The translations under genes were made by a program, and so were the position numbers. Source: Xiphias gladius (lineage: Eukaryota; Chordata; Actinopteri; Istiophoriformes; Xiphiidae). Taken from it: a stretch of DNA of 64,000 nt. Below the pieces are notes generated by a model. That model was not told where the DNA came from and made no database searches. It was given only the letters and a program-made list of their open reading frames with translations. The stretch is from the NCBI RefSeq assembly GCF_016859285.1, contig NC_053420.1, positions 30,884,545-30,948,544 of the forward strand, read 5' to 3'. The first letter of the stretch is position 1. Each line of letters starts with the position of its first letter. Shown one piece after another: positions 23,001 through 38,000 of the stretch.

Positions 23001-26000
23001 TGTTGATGAAATTGCCAGCGATTGTGGCTTTACAACCTCCAACTTGGAGTTACAACTAGGAGGCTGATGTGAACAGTTACAGTATTTCAACTTGGTTGCT
23101 CATAATTACAAAAATGATATAACGTGAACGCAGCATAAACAGAGCTTGAGTCAGGACATAGTTAACCTAGCTTGGCATAAAGAGGACCAGCTATCCTGGC
23201 TCGTCCAAACGGAAAAAAAGACACCTACAAACATCAATCTTATGTTCACTAAAAAAAAACAGTTGGTATGTTCATACATACTATTTCTTGGTAAACAACA
23301 GCCAGACACAGTGACTTCCTGAAGTCTTGTTGCCAGGTTCGCTTACACTGTGTGCGTATAGAGACCAAAATCAACAAATGTGATCATTGATTGTATCTGG
23401 CAACTGTAAAGAAATTGTTCCGACGTGTTACTCCCAACAGATTGTCATTTTTACATTGTTCTTCTATGTACAGAATAAACAAATGAGATAAAACGTTTTA
23501 ATTAATTAGCTTTAGAGATATTGGTAGACATTAGTTTTATCTTTAGATAGTGGCAAGTAAGTAATTTCCTCATCTGTTTCTCGTAATGATTTGTAGAGGC
23601 ATACTTTCTCTCCATTTCAGCATATACAGATAAACAGAGCTTTGCAAAAACAATGATTTAGTCTGTCCAGTGAGAGTAAGGGGCTGTGTTCCAGTTAACC
23701 GCAGAGGAACATTCTGTTGCCTCTAACCTTTGCTGTGACAGTTCATTTTAAATACAAACGTAGCCAAATAGACAGCAGAACTTGTGTGTCATTAGGGTCA
23801 CATCGGTCATGGTGTGAATGGGTGTTCAGCTGCCTGGGGAGGGATTTCAAAATTCCAATTTAAGTAGCTCACACGATGGCCGGGTGGGTCAACGACTCAC
23901 ATTTGACCTCAACGACTCTCAAGGTGTTAACGACCTCCCAAGAGGTTAAATGCCTGGGTCTCCCCACCAGTCAGTTAGAACTGAAGCAAGTCCACTTCCC
24001 TTCATAAAGCGCTTAGAAATACCATGACCTGGATGACTGAGAATCTGCACAGACCAAACCCATACCTTGTTATGGCTGCAGACTTGGGAGAATTTAAAAC
24101 AATCAGTAAGAAAACAAACAGATTTAAAAGCAAAGAACATGTATATTCAGTGAAGATGATAAAGCTATTGCAACATGAACATTAAGTGGAACTTTGTACA
24201 AGATCTTGAGAATGATCAGACTTCGTTTCGGTCTAATAAGCTTTTGAAAAAATGTGTAAATACCACATTATATGAGTTATTATAGAATCAGTAGAGTGGA
24301 AAACAATGCACAGAAAATCCTCAGCTGAAAATTAAAGGAGGTAAATAAGATTAATATAGATTAACCACCTTTAACTAAATCGAATAAAAAGAAAAGATTA
24401 CCAGAAGTGCTCCAAGATGAGACCATGCTGTAATGACGTATAGTATCTGCTTACCTTCCTCCTTTCCTCAGCGGCCTCCAGCCTCTTCTGGAACTCTTCA
24501 AGGGACACCTCCCTTCTCGGGTGTAGGGGCAACAGCTGAGGCTGGGCTTTGTCCTGATCGGGATCCTTCAGGATCACTTCAAACGACTGACCTGACGCTC
24601 GCTTGTTCAAGCCTTTCACATCCAGGTCTGACACAGCCAGAATTAAACAGTAAAACAAAGTTAGTGAGCTGTCAAGTGCAAGTTCTTCTTTCTTTCTTAC
24701 TTTCATACTGTATATGTCAGAGGGATGGGGATTTCATGCCTGTTCCTCAGCATTGTTTTAAAAAATACAGCACTTGGGGGTGCGGTGTTTACGACGCCAA
24801 CCATGAACTTTCCTGATTTGCGTCCAGCTGAGGACTTTGCTACACATCAATTCCCATCTCTCTCTCCCCTCATTTCCTGTTGTTTCTCTACTTTCAACTA
24901 TTAAATGCAAGCATCAAGATGCCCCAAAACTAATTAAAAAAATAAAAAAATTTGGCGCTTTTACTCACACTGAAACCTGTGTGAGTAAAAGGAACCTCAA
25001 GGTTTATTGTAATTTTACCATACATCTCACTGCACAAGCCAGAATGAGAGAACATTTAAATAAATAAGGAATAATTACTAGTACTGTAGATGTATTAAAA
25101 ACTGTATAAAAATGAAATGAAGTGTCCAGTACAGGTATCATAAAATAAAATATGTGACTCAAGTATTTATATGAAGTTATGTTACAACCAGTCACAGTGA
25201 TATGGGTCGGCTGTAAAGCAGCGTGATAGCCTTTGGGAGGAAGCTGTTTAACCATCTTGTATTTCTACTTGTAATACTGCAGAACCTCCTGCCTGATGGC
25301 AGAGGATCTAAGAATTTTTGAAGTTGGTGTGAGAGGTCCCTGACAATGTTCAGTGCCTTGGGATGGCATCGGCTCTGGTGAAGGTCCTGAATAGTGGGTA
25401 GGGAGACTCAGATGATCTTCTCAGCTCCCCTGACTAAGCTCTGCAGGGCTTCAGTGTCAGAGCTGGAATACCATGCGGTGATGCAATATGTCAGCACACT
25501 CTGAACTGTACCTCTGTAAAAGCTTGTGAGAATGTTAGGAGGAGTAGTGTTGCTTGCTTCAGTTTCCGAAGAAAATGCATTCCCCGCTAGCCCTGTTTGA
25601 CAATCCTAGCGATGTTCTCGGACAGGGCGAGTCGGTCCAAGATCTGCACTCAAAGGAACTTGATACTTTCCACTCTCAACACTGTGGAGCCACTGATGCT
25701 GAGGGCTGTGATCTTATGAAGGTCACAGTCTAAGTCCCTCTGACATTGAGCACCAGATTATGGTCCATACACAATACCCCCTAGGTGTTTGACCTCCTCC
25801 CTGTACACCGTTTCATCATTTCTGCTGATGAGGCCTGCCACTGTGGTATCACCCAGAGATTTGATGATCTGGTTTCCCTTGTAACGGGTGATGCAGTCAT
25901 GTGATAGCAATGTAAACAGCCGTGGGCTGAGCACGCAGCCTTGGGGGGTTCCAGGGCTCAGTGTGATGGAACCTGAGGTTCTTTTGCCAACACGAACTGA

Positions 26001-29000
26001 CTGGGGTCTGTCAGTCAGAAAATCCAGAATCCAGCAACAGGTAGAAGTATTTTGACTTAGCAGAGAAAGTTTCTCCACTGGCGTCTGTGGGATAATACTA
26101 TTGAATGCTGAACTGAAAGCTATGTACAGCATTCCGGTGTAGGTGTCTTTATTGTCTAGGTTGACACTGGTTAGGGTATTCTGCCTGTATGCTGTCTCAG
26201 GGATTAGAACATGTCGGTCTCCCCTCTGGTGTAATGTTTGATGTTTCAAAATGTGCAAAGAAGTTGTTGAGCTTATCGGGGAGAGAAGCATCTCTGGCAT
26301 CCACCTGATGCCTGGTCTTGTAATCCGTTATTGCCTGGATTCCCTGCCACATACGTCTGGTGTCCCTTGTGTCATGGCGGTGTCCATGTATTTTCCCAGA
26401 ATAGGCCAGTTTTGCTTCCCTGATCCCCCATGAAAGATCACATGTTACATACACACATCTCAAATATTTTCTTTTATTGACAATCTTATTAGATTTAGCT
26501 GATGAAGCAGCTGTTTGCAGGTTGAAAAAAATTCTTTGAATGAAACAGTGTAAACCCAATTGGGTATTGCATATGATAATTCATAGCATAGTCTTGTAAA
26601 ACACATGATGAGAACACAGGAAATCTGACAGAATGTTGTATGTCAATTACACAGAGTGAATAGTCTTTGGCTTTTTTATACTGTGTGTGAGAATTCACAA
26701 CTTGCAGTGACCACAGACGGTCCTCTGGTGTAAAAAAACACGGACATTTGTGACTGACCTCAGCAAGAAATTTATTTATAGTAGACATCTTATCTGCTGT
26801 TGCTATCCCAGTGATCTGACCTTCTTAAGAACTGTCCCTGTAAAACAGCATTTAGTGACTTGTAATTTAGTTACTTTAGGTTTAGTTTTAGAGAAGTGTC
26901 CGTACATAAAAATCTGTTCCATACATGAGTAAACTAAGCAGATACTGTATGTGGGCCCTCAAATGTGATGTCTGCTTTTTATTTCTGAAATACCTTGAAA
27001 TTACCTCAGATATTGTTTATGTTTGACAAAGTTAATTTTTTATCTCTCATTTAGCAGTTTTAAGTGTACTCAGTTGTTTGTGTGGGATCGGGGTTGATGT
27101 CTATTTAGGGTCTGAAAAAGCCTCAGGGCTTTATACTACCTGAAACTTAAGCAGCAGTAATAGACTATTAAACAGGGTAACATAGACAGACAGACAGGTT
27201 TGGCTGACAGGCGGACACACTGACCTCCATACTGATAGAGGCTGTTGGGATGTGGCTGTGTGTAGAAGCAGGAACAGAGCAGAGACAGCATGGACATCTC
27301 CTTGATCTTGTCAGTGTAGGCTGTTACAGAGAGACAAAAGAAAAAAATGTTAAATCCGAAACCATCCAAACCCTGTCGGTTTATGGGACTGAATAAAACT
27401 GAGTTACCTCTGTGGGGAATGTGGTTGTTCTAACAATATAATGCAACACTGGAAAAGGTCCTGGTCTGGTCTGGTTTGTGCACATTTCAATTGCAGGTTT
27501 CGTCATATGTCTGTGTCTATTTTTATATCCTGGAAAATCTATGGTACCGACCAGCACCCCTCTTATCCTTCCAACACCTTTAATGAAAGCAATGACAGGC
27601 AATGAAGTCTCCTGATATACCAAAATGACGGACAAGTCCGAGGCAAAGAAAGCAACCAGAGTGGCATTTCCTTGGGGAAGCCTATTCATTTCTATATCCT
27701 GACACATTCGAATGGCAACGACTTCTCAAGTTTGTTTGTACTCCGTTAAACTCTTGAAAAGGCCCATTTCACCAGAACACGCTAACTGCTGACACTGATT
27801 TAGCATGTGGTTTCAACCGTTGAGCAGAAGCGTGTCAGATGTGTCCCACTGTATCATTTTAACAGACACCCGTCAGCCACTCAGAAGCTAGTATAAAGTT
27901 CATTAACCAGCAGAAGTATTGGATGAAGTATTATAATGTAGTTTTTCTCAGAATTTCTATTACTATTTGTTATAGTAAATTACTAATGAAGACATAATTG
28001 CTATGGATTATCTAGCTATCTGTGTACAGATACAAAGCAGAAAATTGTGTGTCAGTGCTCAAAGTTCCCACAATGTGTGTGACCCTGTCTTTACACCTGA
28101 ATCTGATTGGCAAATGACTGTCCAATCACAAAGCAGAGTCCAATAAGAAGACAGGTGGTTTTGTTACCTGAAAGGTGTCTTAGGTTTTCACAATGGATGA
28201 TGGCGTGGGCTCTTCCACAATCCAGGTGGGTTTCATTACATCTGATGATGTTATAGGAAATCATTTTTGAGACTGATGAAATCTTTTCTACACATGCACT
28301 CTCTCAAATTCCTCACGCAGATTTATTTTACAGGCTGGAAGCTGTTGACTTACAACTGCAACTTTGGAATAATTTGTGAACATCACTTTACAAAACTCAA
28401 AATTAGCATAACCCTCCTAAGATGTCAAAATCAAATTTTGAAAGCAGGGATTCAAAATTAATATAATCATTATCTGTTAATCTATACTGTAAAATTGATT
28501 TTCATGCTTTAATGTAGAAATGTGACTGACAGTGAACAGGCAGCTGCTGGCATGGATACCGGTGGCGGCTGATATTCTGCAAATTATACACTTAATACAT
28601 TTTGATCTCTGCAGTTCTGATCATCCTCCCCATATTTAAGCCTCATTTCTGCCTTATGTTCTTATTTATCCAGCGGAAAAAAGTTCTTTAAAAGTCCTCA
28701 CATCTGGAAACAAAGTAAATAAACATGGGGTTTGGAGATCTGTAGCTATTGTACAGATGATCTCAGTGATACTCTCAGCTCACCAGTTCAATCCCAGTGT
28801 TAGCTATATCAGAAGATTTAAATAATTCATATATATGTATCCATGCTGTGCCCCCTGCGTGTAGTATTACACACCATTGTGGAGAAGTATGTGTGTGTGT
28901 GTGTCTGTGCCATTGAGTTGGTCTGAGGAGAAGTACACACAAGGGAAAATAATTTACTAAAAATGTGGAGGGTGCTTCTGTCACTGTCTCTTTATTTTAT

Positions 29001-32000
29001 TTATTTTTTAACAGTGATTTAGCTCCTTGTTGTGCACCCCCATAGTTTCTGCCTGTACTGCCCGACGGCAGCTCAGATGTGTTTAGCCTACTGGTCAGGT
29101 CACAAGTCATATATTTTTGTGTCAAACTGGGTTTGGTCCAGAATTGATTTAGAGATTACTGCAGGCAATGGGTTGCATGGTGGGTTCACAACACAGGCAC
29201 AGACCTGACTGTCATAAAGTATTTTGCACACTGAGGAAAAGCAACACTAATGATGACTCTGTTCTGCTAAGTGTCCCAGGAAGCCTTTCCAGTGAGCCAG
29301 CATGTGTAACACAAAACCCTGGAACCAGCTTCCCTAGATGGAATAAAGCCATCATGAATGTTATTAATTACACCTGCGCTTTGACTTTTCAGAATGTCTA
29401 CTGTGAAAAGGGTCTATTTGGTCATGACGTCTGGTGACTGCATATATAGTAATTCCCATCTTATCATATCTCTCTTCAACCTGAGCAGAGCTCTAACCAG
29501 CCAGAATAACTGAAAACACCTCTGTGGGTGTGTAGAGAATCTAAATATTGAAAAAACTACAATTCCTTTCTTATTGGTGACACATGCTCCTGTGCATACA
29601 GGCAAATGAATTGCCTCCCTCCTATTCGTTAATTTGTTCCCTTTTTTAATTGTGAAATCTTACAGGTCAGCTCGGTTTCTTATGCTTGGTGTCACAATGA
29701 TACCTCCTAACCCAAACAACACTATAAGCTCTTTCTGGTTAACCATCTACCACATGGTTTGACAACACTTCACAAAACAAAACAAAAAAAAAAGATGAGA
29801 AAATAAGATGAGATTAAATCCATCCATCACTCGCTTTTAAAAAAAGAAATGTGTTCATGAATACACTCAGCATAATGATGACTACTGAAAAATGCAAAAA
29901 CCAGATTAAACCAGGGGATGGACATGTAAAAGTGATATTTGTGGTGAAACTCATGACAGCTGTGCATGTGTTCAGTTCTTATTGGCTAATGTTGTCCTGA
30001 GGTATTACCAGGTCAGACTTTTACTCTTTCCTCATTCGCTGTTGTCCGATGCAAACAGCTTGTATCTCCTAAAATGTCAGCTTTTTAAGAGCTAAGATTA
30101 ACAACCTTGTTTTGTTAACATTGAGAGGGATATTGAATGGTTTAAAAAGCCCCACACAAAAAGTCTTTAAGAAATATTTACTGTTTATTCAATTCAGAAG
30201 TGCAGAGTTGTATGAAGCACAGACTTCATAATGTAAGCCCTCATGCTGCTCTCAGTGCTAAACGGGCAACAGAGCAGGGCGTCATGTCACAATAAATCCA
30301 CTCAGTGCTGTTTTAATAGGGGAAATTCCTGGACTAAATAGACAGTAGCCAAGGAGGGTATCACTCAAACAAGGCCACACAATCCTACAAGTTCATTAAA
30401 CCTAATAATAGAACATTTTAGAATGTTTTGATTTGCATGGATGTGCATTAAAAAAACCAGAAAGATACAAAATGCCCTCATGTTGAACCTCATATTGCTC
30501 CTGATGATCGGCCCCGCACCTTACATGAAAGGTTGCTGTCATCAGTGTGTGAGTGCTTATGTGCATGAGTGAAAGAGAGGCAAAAATTGGAAAGCACTTT
30601 GGGTAGCGCTATATAGTCATTTACCATTCACCATCTATAGTGAAATGTAAGCAGATTTTATAGGATCCCTCAGAGCTGATATGTGCAGCCATCATTTAAT
30701 GAAGTTGCAACTGCGCTATGAACTGAAGACTTTTGGCAGTTATGCTCAATAAACTGTATGCAAATACAGTGGGTGGCAATCAGACCGAGACAGCAGTCAG
30801 TCTGTCTCAGTCTGTCATCAGTCTGGTGGCTCACGGCACCCATAGGTGATTGGCTCCCTCCTGGTGACAGCTGACGGTGGCAGAGCATATAAGGAGCCAA
30901 GATGGTTCCCGACCTGCATCTCCACTGTTTGCACTGTCCTCTGTCAGAGCTCCACTTTGCCATCGTGACGACAGTATGTGTTTGGAGGTTGGAGGAGTTG
31001 ATTGGTTTAATAATCTGGTTTGGTTGTATCCTTTAGTGTTTGGGAAATAAGTTATTTCTATATTTCTTATGTATTCTTGTTATTCTTATTTAGAACTGTT
31101 CTGTCTGTTCTGTTGGACTGGCCCATCCTGAAATTATTCCAAAGTTATTCTTTGTTTATCTGCCACTGTTAATAATCCAGGACTCTGAATTGGGAAAGAT
31201 GGAATATCAAAAGACTAATTTTGGGGCAAATCCTATATATAAATTAGAATGGATGAAATTTGTAGACAGCGTGGTGTTGAAAATATTGAAAAAAATAAAA
31301 CAAACAAAAACCACAACAAATACAAAGAATAAAACACGGTGAGCATTCTACTTAGGCAGGACTGGATGTGGCCTATCATTTTACTGCTAAAGCTCGCTGC
31401 TAACTCACACACACTGAAAAGACAGAAGAGGGAACAAAAATAATAATTACAATAAAAGAGGAAGACATCACAGAAAATCAAGTAAAAGAAAGTAAAATTT
31501 TTGAAAAATGAGATTAAAGTAAAGGTTCAGGGGACCTAGGGCCAGCTCTATATTCCAAAACAAGTTGAACTAACTCTGGTTCTCACTGGGTTACTTGGCT
31601 TCACTGAGCCTAACATGGGTAATCCAGGATAACTGCTGCTGCTAACTCTGGGTTTTCTAATCCAGCTCTGAGCATGTTCACGTGAAAAAGGAGGAGTTTT
31701 TAATGAAAACATCAGAGCCATCAATGAAATAATTCATATAAAATTAGATGAAAGGGTGATACCTATGGTATCAGTTGTGCTTCTTTAGTCTTCTTTATCT
31801 TTAGGACAGAGTGAGTATTTTTTGCTTTTCTGTTTGATGATGAACAAGCTATTAGGAATATGTATGGGATGCACATAAAAAAATGAAACGTAATGCAAGA
31901 CTGTTCTAACTGACAAAGCAGAGAGGACAGGGGAGAGGAGAAGGAAAGTAGCCAAAGGCTGGGTTCACAAATTTTCAAGTCTGTCTTAAAACAATAGTGA

Positions 32001-35000
32001 CATGCCCATATGTACATTGATACAGGCTGTTATTATTCCACCTGTTCATACTGGCAGTTAAGAGTCTCCCTTTCAGTGTGACAAAATCAATGGTCCTCGT
32101 TCTGTAAGCAAAAACGGTTTCAGTGTAAACATGGGGAGAGTTTAATTTTTATTTCTAATCAAACAGTCACCTGATGCTATTCTGAGCCAAAGTGATGGAG
32201 TAAGAGTGTAAAAGCATCGACACTGTCGGGAAACCTGTCGGGAATTAAAGAAAGGGCACAATTTAAATGCAGCTATAATTGTCATAATGTTCCTTGTGTC
32301 ATAAACTCTCCCACTATTACAAAGCTCTGTTTTAAAACAAGAGTGACTTATGGAAAGTCTGGAAAAGCAAAATGATTTGACTGACCTAAAATCTGCTCTT
32401 TATCACTTATCACCTTACCGAAGGCCGGACTTGTGTGTCCATGTCAGGATCTTGTAGGAAAAATGACTCAGTTTCCAGTGATCCGATGGGTCAGTAGTCA
32501 GGCTGTTGACAGGTCTTACGGTTAACATAGTGATCTACCGTGGTTAAAAGTGAGTCAGCATCGTGATCCCGGAAAACCTGAGTTAAGACCAAAGATCGCT
32601 GGTTGACTCATTAATCTCACTTTATGGTAAAGGCCTCGGAATTAAGGGTTCAAACATCAGCACTTGAGCAACTTTTAAAACACAAAATACTTTTGAGAAG
32701 GATTTTTTCCCTTTTTTGAAATAACATTCAGTGTCATGTGCAAAGAGACTCTCCACTGTTTACTCCTAGTCAAAATTTAGCTTCTAAACACTAAACACGG
32801 ACTATTTTTGGAAGTCCTATGGGACTTCGGCTTAAATCTTTTATTGTGTTGACATTGTTTTAGAATTTGAAAGGGTTTTATAATCCTCAAAAGCTGGAGA
32901 ACATTCTCAGTCCACAGAAGAGCAGGAATCCTTCACCTTACTACAACATCCACTAAACTTGAAGGTACACAGCCTTGAACTGACAGCGACAAATAATACA
33001 TGTTAATGAACTACAGGCTAACACAACCATCTCCCAATCAGACAAGTAAATGATGAGACTCCCTTCACATGTCAGCATGACCTCAGGGTTGTAGTGGAAC
33101 CAGAGTGACAGGTTTGTCTCGTCAACATGCTAGTTTAGGTCATGTGCTTGCTATTGTTTCCTTATATTTCAGTTTCCTTGTATACTACAAAGCTAAGAAA
33201 GTGTTTCCACATCCTTCAGTAAAATAAAAGTAATAATAAGATGTCGGTAAAGTACTCCAGCAATTAGTCCCGTATTTAAAAAATTACACAAAGACACCTT
33301 ATTAAAAGGTTTATTCATAACTGTGTTCTCCAGACCTCATCCCTCCTGTGACTGAGTTTCTTGTCTGCGGAGGCTCCTAGTTTTGAATATCAAATTAGTG
33401 GATGCAAAGAGATTTTCTGTCCCTGTACTCTGTGTAGTGTTGGGTCAATTTGCAAGGGGTCATTTCTTTCAAGTTGCTTTGGATTGTAAAATCATAATTT
33501 GTAAAGAGACTGGACCAAAGAATGGATTGCCACGAAATTTGGTACAAACATTCATTGTCTCCAGAGGATGAATCTTCCTAACTCTGGTGATCCTCTGGCT
33601 CTTCTTCTAGCGCCAACATGTGGATCATATTTATGGCTTTGAGTCAAACATCCTAATAACTATTGAATAGATTGCTATCATAAGTCAAAATTTCACTCTG
33701 TCAAATAGTTTGGTTTATGACCCAATACCTGCAAAACTAATAACATTTCAGCCAGAGACACTAGAATTGACTTTTGAGGAAGATGGTTTTACAGTAAGAG
33801 TGCTCAATGAAAGAGCTAATTCCCCTTAATAAACACACAAAGCCTACACGAAGCATTAAAACTCAGCTCTAACAACAATATGAAATGCCACATAAGGATA
33901 ATGGAATTGGCATTAGTGTAGAGCAGAGTAAACAGGTTATGATGTCTGTGCTCTGCACCTGCATGAATATGACTGGATGTTGCTAGCCAAACAGTTGTGA
34001 ATGGGCCAATCACTGTAAAGGACAATGCAGCTGATGTCAGTGAAGTCACAACGTCAGTGCTCTGCCTGAACTAATGCTATGCTTCAATCCCATCAGCCTA
34101 AGCAGTACTTATTTAGTGCTAATTAGCAATTGTTAACATGCTAACATGCTAAACTAAGATGGTGGGCATTGTAAACCGCTTCACATTACCATGTTAATAT
34201 TTAATTTTGAGCAGGTTGCCATGCCAGTATTAGCATTTAGCTCAAAGCTCAGCTGTGCCTGAGCACAGCCTAACAGAGCTGCTAGCTTGGCTGTGAACTC
34301 TTAGGCTTGCGTTAATCATTTATCACGTCCTCCCTCACGTCTCAACTGGATTCTCTGTCTTTATCTTAAGTTGCTTTTGACAGGAGCATCTGCCAAATAC
34401 AAGTAATATAATGACACCACATGTCACATGACTGGCCACGATCAGAACATGAGGTGCAGTCTGAGTTGCCTGTTACAAAGTCTGGAGAGGATCATAAAAA
34501 ACTGCACAGGTAAATAAAAAATTTAAATGACTTATGTTGCCATGGTACACTTTAGTACATTCTTTATACCATTGTGACCCTTGTATGTCTTACGGCCCTT
34601 TGAATTACTCTGTGTATAAAATGTACATATAAATTTGCCTTGCCTTGAATCTACGTAGTTGGTGACCCTTAAATGGGTGATATGAAACTTCTTGCAATGC
34701 ATTTTAAAGAATTGGTCTGAAATAGCATGTTAAAAAATGCCATTTGTGGAATAAGCTTTATTTTAACCACAATTTAGACCTCTGCAATAGTCTAAGAATA
34801 TATCTCACGCAATAAAACAAATTATTTCAGATGTTAAACCATTATAAGACTACACTGCAAAAAAATTTTCTTTTTTCTAATATGAAAAAAAGTTACATGA
34901 AAAGATATTTTTCTTTTTATAACTGTGTCTCCGAGGTGTCAGATGGTCTTCTCTTTGGTCTAAAGTAAAACAATTCAAACATCGATGAAGACAGATCTGT

Positions 35001-38000
35001 ACTTCTTGTGTTGGGCACTTGAGCCATATGGGTGATACTGAATGTCCTTGGGCTCACTGTGATGACTAGCGGTACAGCAAAAGTTGTAATGAGGGAAAAA
35101 GATAGGGCTTAACACAATAAGTGATTCAAATATTTAAAAAAAATTTAAAAATGGAATCCATGCACATTATAAACTGAAAATTCCAAATCGACACAGCATA
35201 CACATTTGAGTTACTTTGACAAGAGCAAATTAACAAAATGAAAAATTCGGAGTTGTGCTCATGTAAAATAATATTATTATAGTTAAAAAGTTATAATATT
35301 ATTAAGTTATTCTAACTTGTAATAAGTTAACAGAAGCAGAATTTCTAAATTGGATAAATTCAATGCCTAAGAAATTAAGTTAAATAGCTGAAATCAAAAT
35401 TTTACTGACATTTTCTGCGTTGAAATTTTCTTTTTTAAAGTGTGAATCAAAAAAGTAAGACAGGAGTGGGTTCTCATTAATGGAGATGGTGCTGTCCATA
35501 CAGTGGTTTTTCACCACGTTAAAATTGGTGTTAGATATTTCACCCCTCACAGAAAGTGAAAATCCAAACTTCAGAGAGAAATTCTGGACGAGGCACATAA
35601 AAGGCACATAAAGTAGCAACTTCATTGTCCTGCATTTGAATCGTGAATCAGTCTCCAATGTTTAATTGTACTTCTTGTTAATCTTCGCCATCAACTATCT
35701 AATAAAAGCAAAATTGTCATCATAATGATCCAGGATAAAAATGAACCTGAAGCTGTTCCCCACCTTCATCTTAAAAGACATTGAACCTGCATTCCAGAGA
35801 TGTCAGTGTATGTGAAGAGAGCAAGAAGAAATACGGCACAAAGCAGGTGACTTGGGGAAAGTTTTATAAACCCAGAACTTCTGAGTTACATTCATCTGAT
35901 GTCACAGCGACTGCAAATGATTGATGCAGTAATGCTGTAATCCTTATAAGAGTCACAATGTGACTCATTTCAATGTGATTTTCTTGCAAAACCAATTTAT
36001 ACAATGTTTTTGCAATTTAGCCAATGAAAAAACAGCATTACAGTAACACTTTGTTAAAACTTTGTGCAAAAGACTTCCTGAATGCCCTTGAAACATAGTA
36101 AATCACATCTCAACAGTTGAGTTAAGAAGAAATCAAGATAAGTACAAGAACAAAACAGAGTCAGCACTCCCGACCAAACCACTCTATTTGAGTACTGCTG
36201 TTGGTTGAAAGTTGGATGTGAAGTTTGTCCATTTAGGAGAAGCAGTCTGAATTCAGTCCAAACCCTTCTGACACAACAGAACAATACAGACAAATTACTA
36301 CAGGACACTATACAAACAAGACCAGGTCAAAACATAGTCTATGGCTGGATCTGTTTGCTTCTCTCCTACTCTCTGTGCTCACATATACGGTAATTTAATG
36401 CAGCTGAATTCCAAATATACCTGTTCTCATTGACATGTTTTTCTGTTTCTGTTGTCAGACAATGGAACAAGTATGAAACAGTGACTGAAACACAGCCCAT
36501 TAAGGCTACATGTTAACCAGCAGTTACTTCCAAAGCATTTCCAAGCTGCTGTTCTGCTGCTAAAATCCTGGTTTTATAACCATGACGTCGCCTGACAGAG
36601 TCACCAGACACATACGTTAAAGACAACAGCTGTGGCTCAGGAGGTAGAACGGGACATCCACTAATCGGAAGAGCGGTTGTTCGATCCCCGGCTCCTCCAG
36701 TCCGCATGTCGAAGTGTCCTTCGGGTAGACCCAGATGTATCATTGGCGTGTGAGTGTGTGGAGAAAGTGCCGTTTGTATATAAAAGAGTCCTGTGAATGT
36801 GGCAGTAGTGTAAAGTTCTTTGAGTCGTTGATAAGACTAGAAAAGTCCTATATAAGTGCCATCCATTTAGCATTTCGCTTATATTTACCTGTAGAATTAT
36901 CACTCAGAGAGAAAGTTAGAGGCTCATTCACATCCGTGTAAGCTGCTGTGCAGTCAGTTGAATAAGATGCATAGAGAGTCGTGCCAGCAGTGCGAAAGCC
37001 CGACCTCGTGCTATTCAGATACTGTTGCATCTGTTCAGAGCTCATTTTATGCTCATATCTAAATAATGTATAATATATATATATACACTTTTATATCCCA
37101 ACAATATATTGCTCTTTCTCATGTACAAACATGTCATAAACCACGTCCCCAAATCCACAGGGAGGACCCTGTAGGCTCCATGTTCACTGTGTGGTAAATA
37201 GTTTGCGGTTTTTAGATTAACTGAAAATTTCCCTTTTCACTAGTGTTTGTATTTACTGCAATGAAGCTTGATAACAGAAGTGTGAAACCAGGCAGTTACC
37301 TGTCATAACAAAGCTCATAACCACATAATAACATGCAGTATACACATAGTAACGTGTATTCAAACAGTGTCGAGATACCCAGGGATATATAGAAGGACAG
37401 ATCACCCGAGTTTGTTGTGAATAATATGACATGTAAAATGTTCAAAAAAAAAAAGCTTTAATAAAATTATTCAGATGCTGTATGAATAGCCAGTTGATAA
37501 TGTGAAACATGCCAAGCCATTATCTTGCTCTCTAAAGAATGTAGTGCTTAATTCATTAAAAGTACCACATGTCCTTTCAGGTTTCAAGGCTGTGGCACAT
37601 TTAATAAATCTCACCATCATTTGACAGGATGATGACTTCATCCGAGGCAAAGCCCACAATTATGGCATCAGGTCCAACTTGTTTACTCTTAGTTACCGAA
37701 AAAGAAGAAAGGCTTTAAAAGGTTTCTGGATACAGCACCAACCATCTGCTGTTGTGTGTTCACATTCATGTTCAAGGAGACAGTTCACTGGGGAATTATT
37801 TTTAGGTTTGGTATCAGAGTGCAAGACTGAAAAACAACTGAACCATAACTGAATGTAAAGTAAAGCAACTGTTGAAAATATCTGAACTAATAAACAAACT
37901 GAAATGAATGAATGGTCGGCTAAGAAACAAGCCGGAGAGTGTATACCATACTGAAGGAGACAATGTGGTGACTAGATTACATTTTGGGATTAAGAGTGTA

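Larger units (their letters stand above)
24628..27224 (-). other. stmn3: stmn3 intron 2
   Basis: A 2.6-kb intron. It contains a probable SINE (24770-24930) and a truncated LINE (25200-26480). The remainder, including 26.5-27.2 kb, is unassigned. Confidence 0.7.

Noticed and set aside
36628..36700. Possible tRNA gene
   Set aside because: A and B boxes are present but no acceptor stem or anticodon arm pairs; it is a SINE head.
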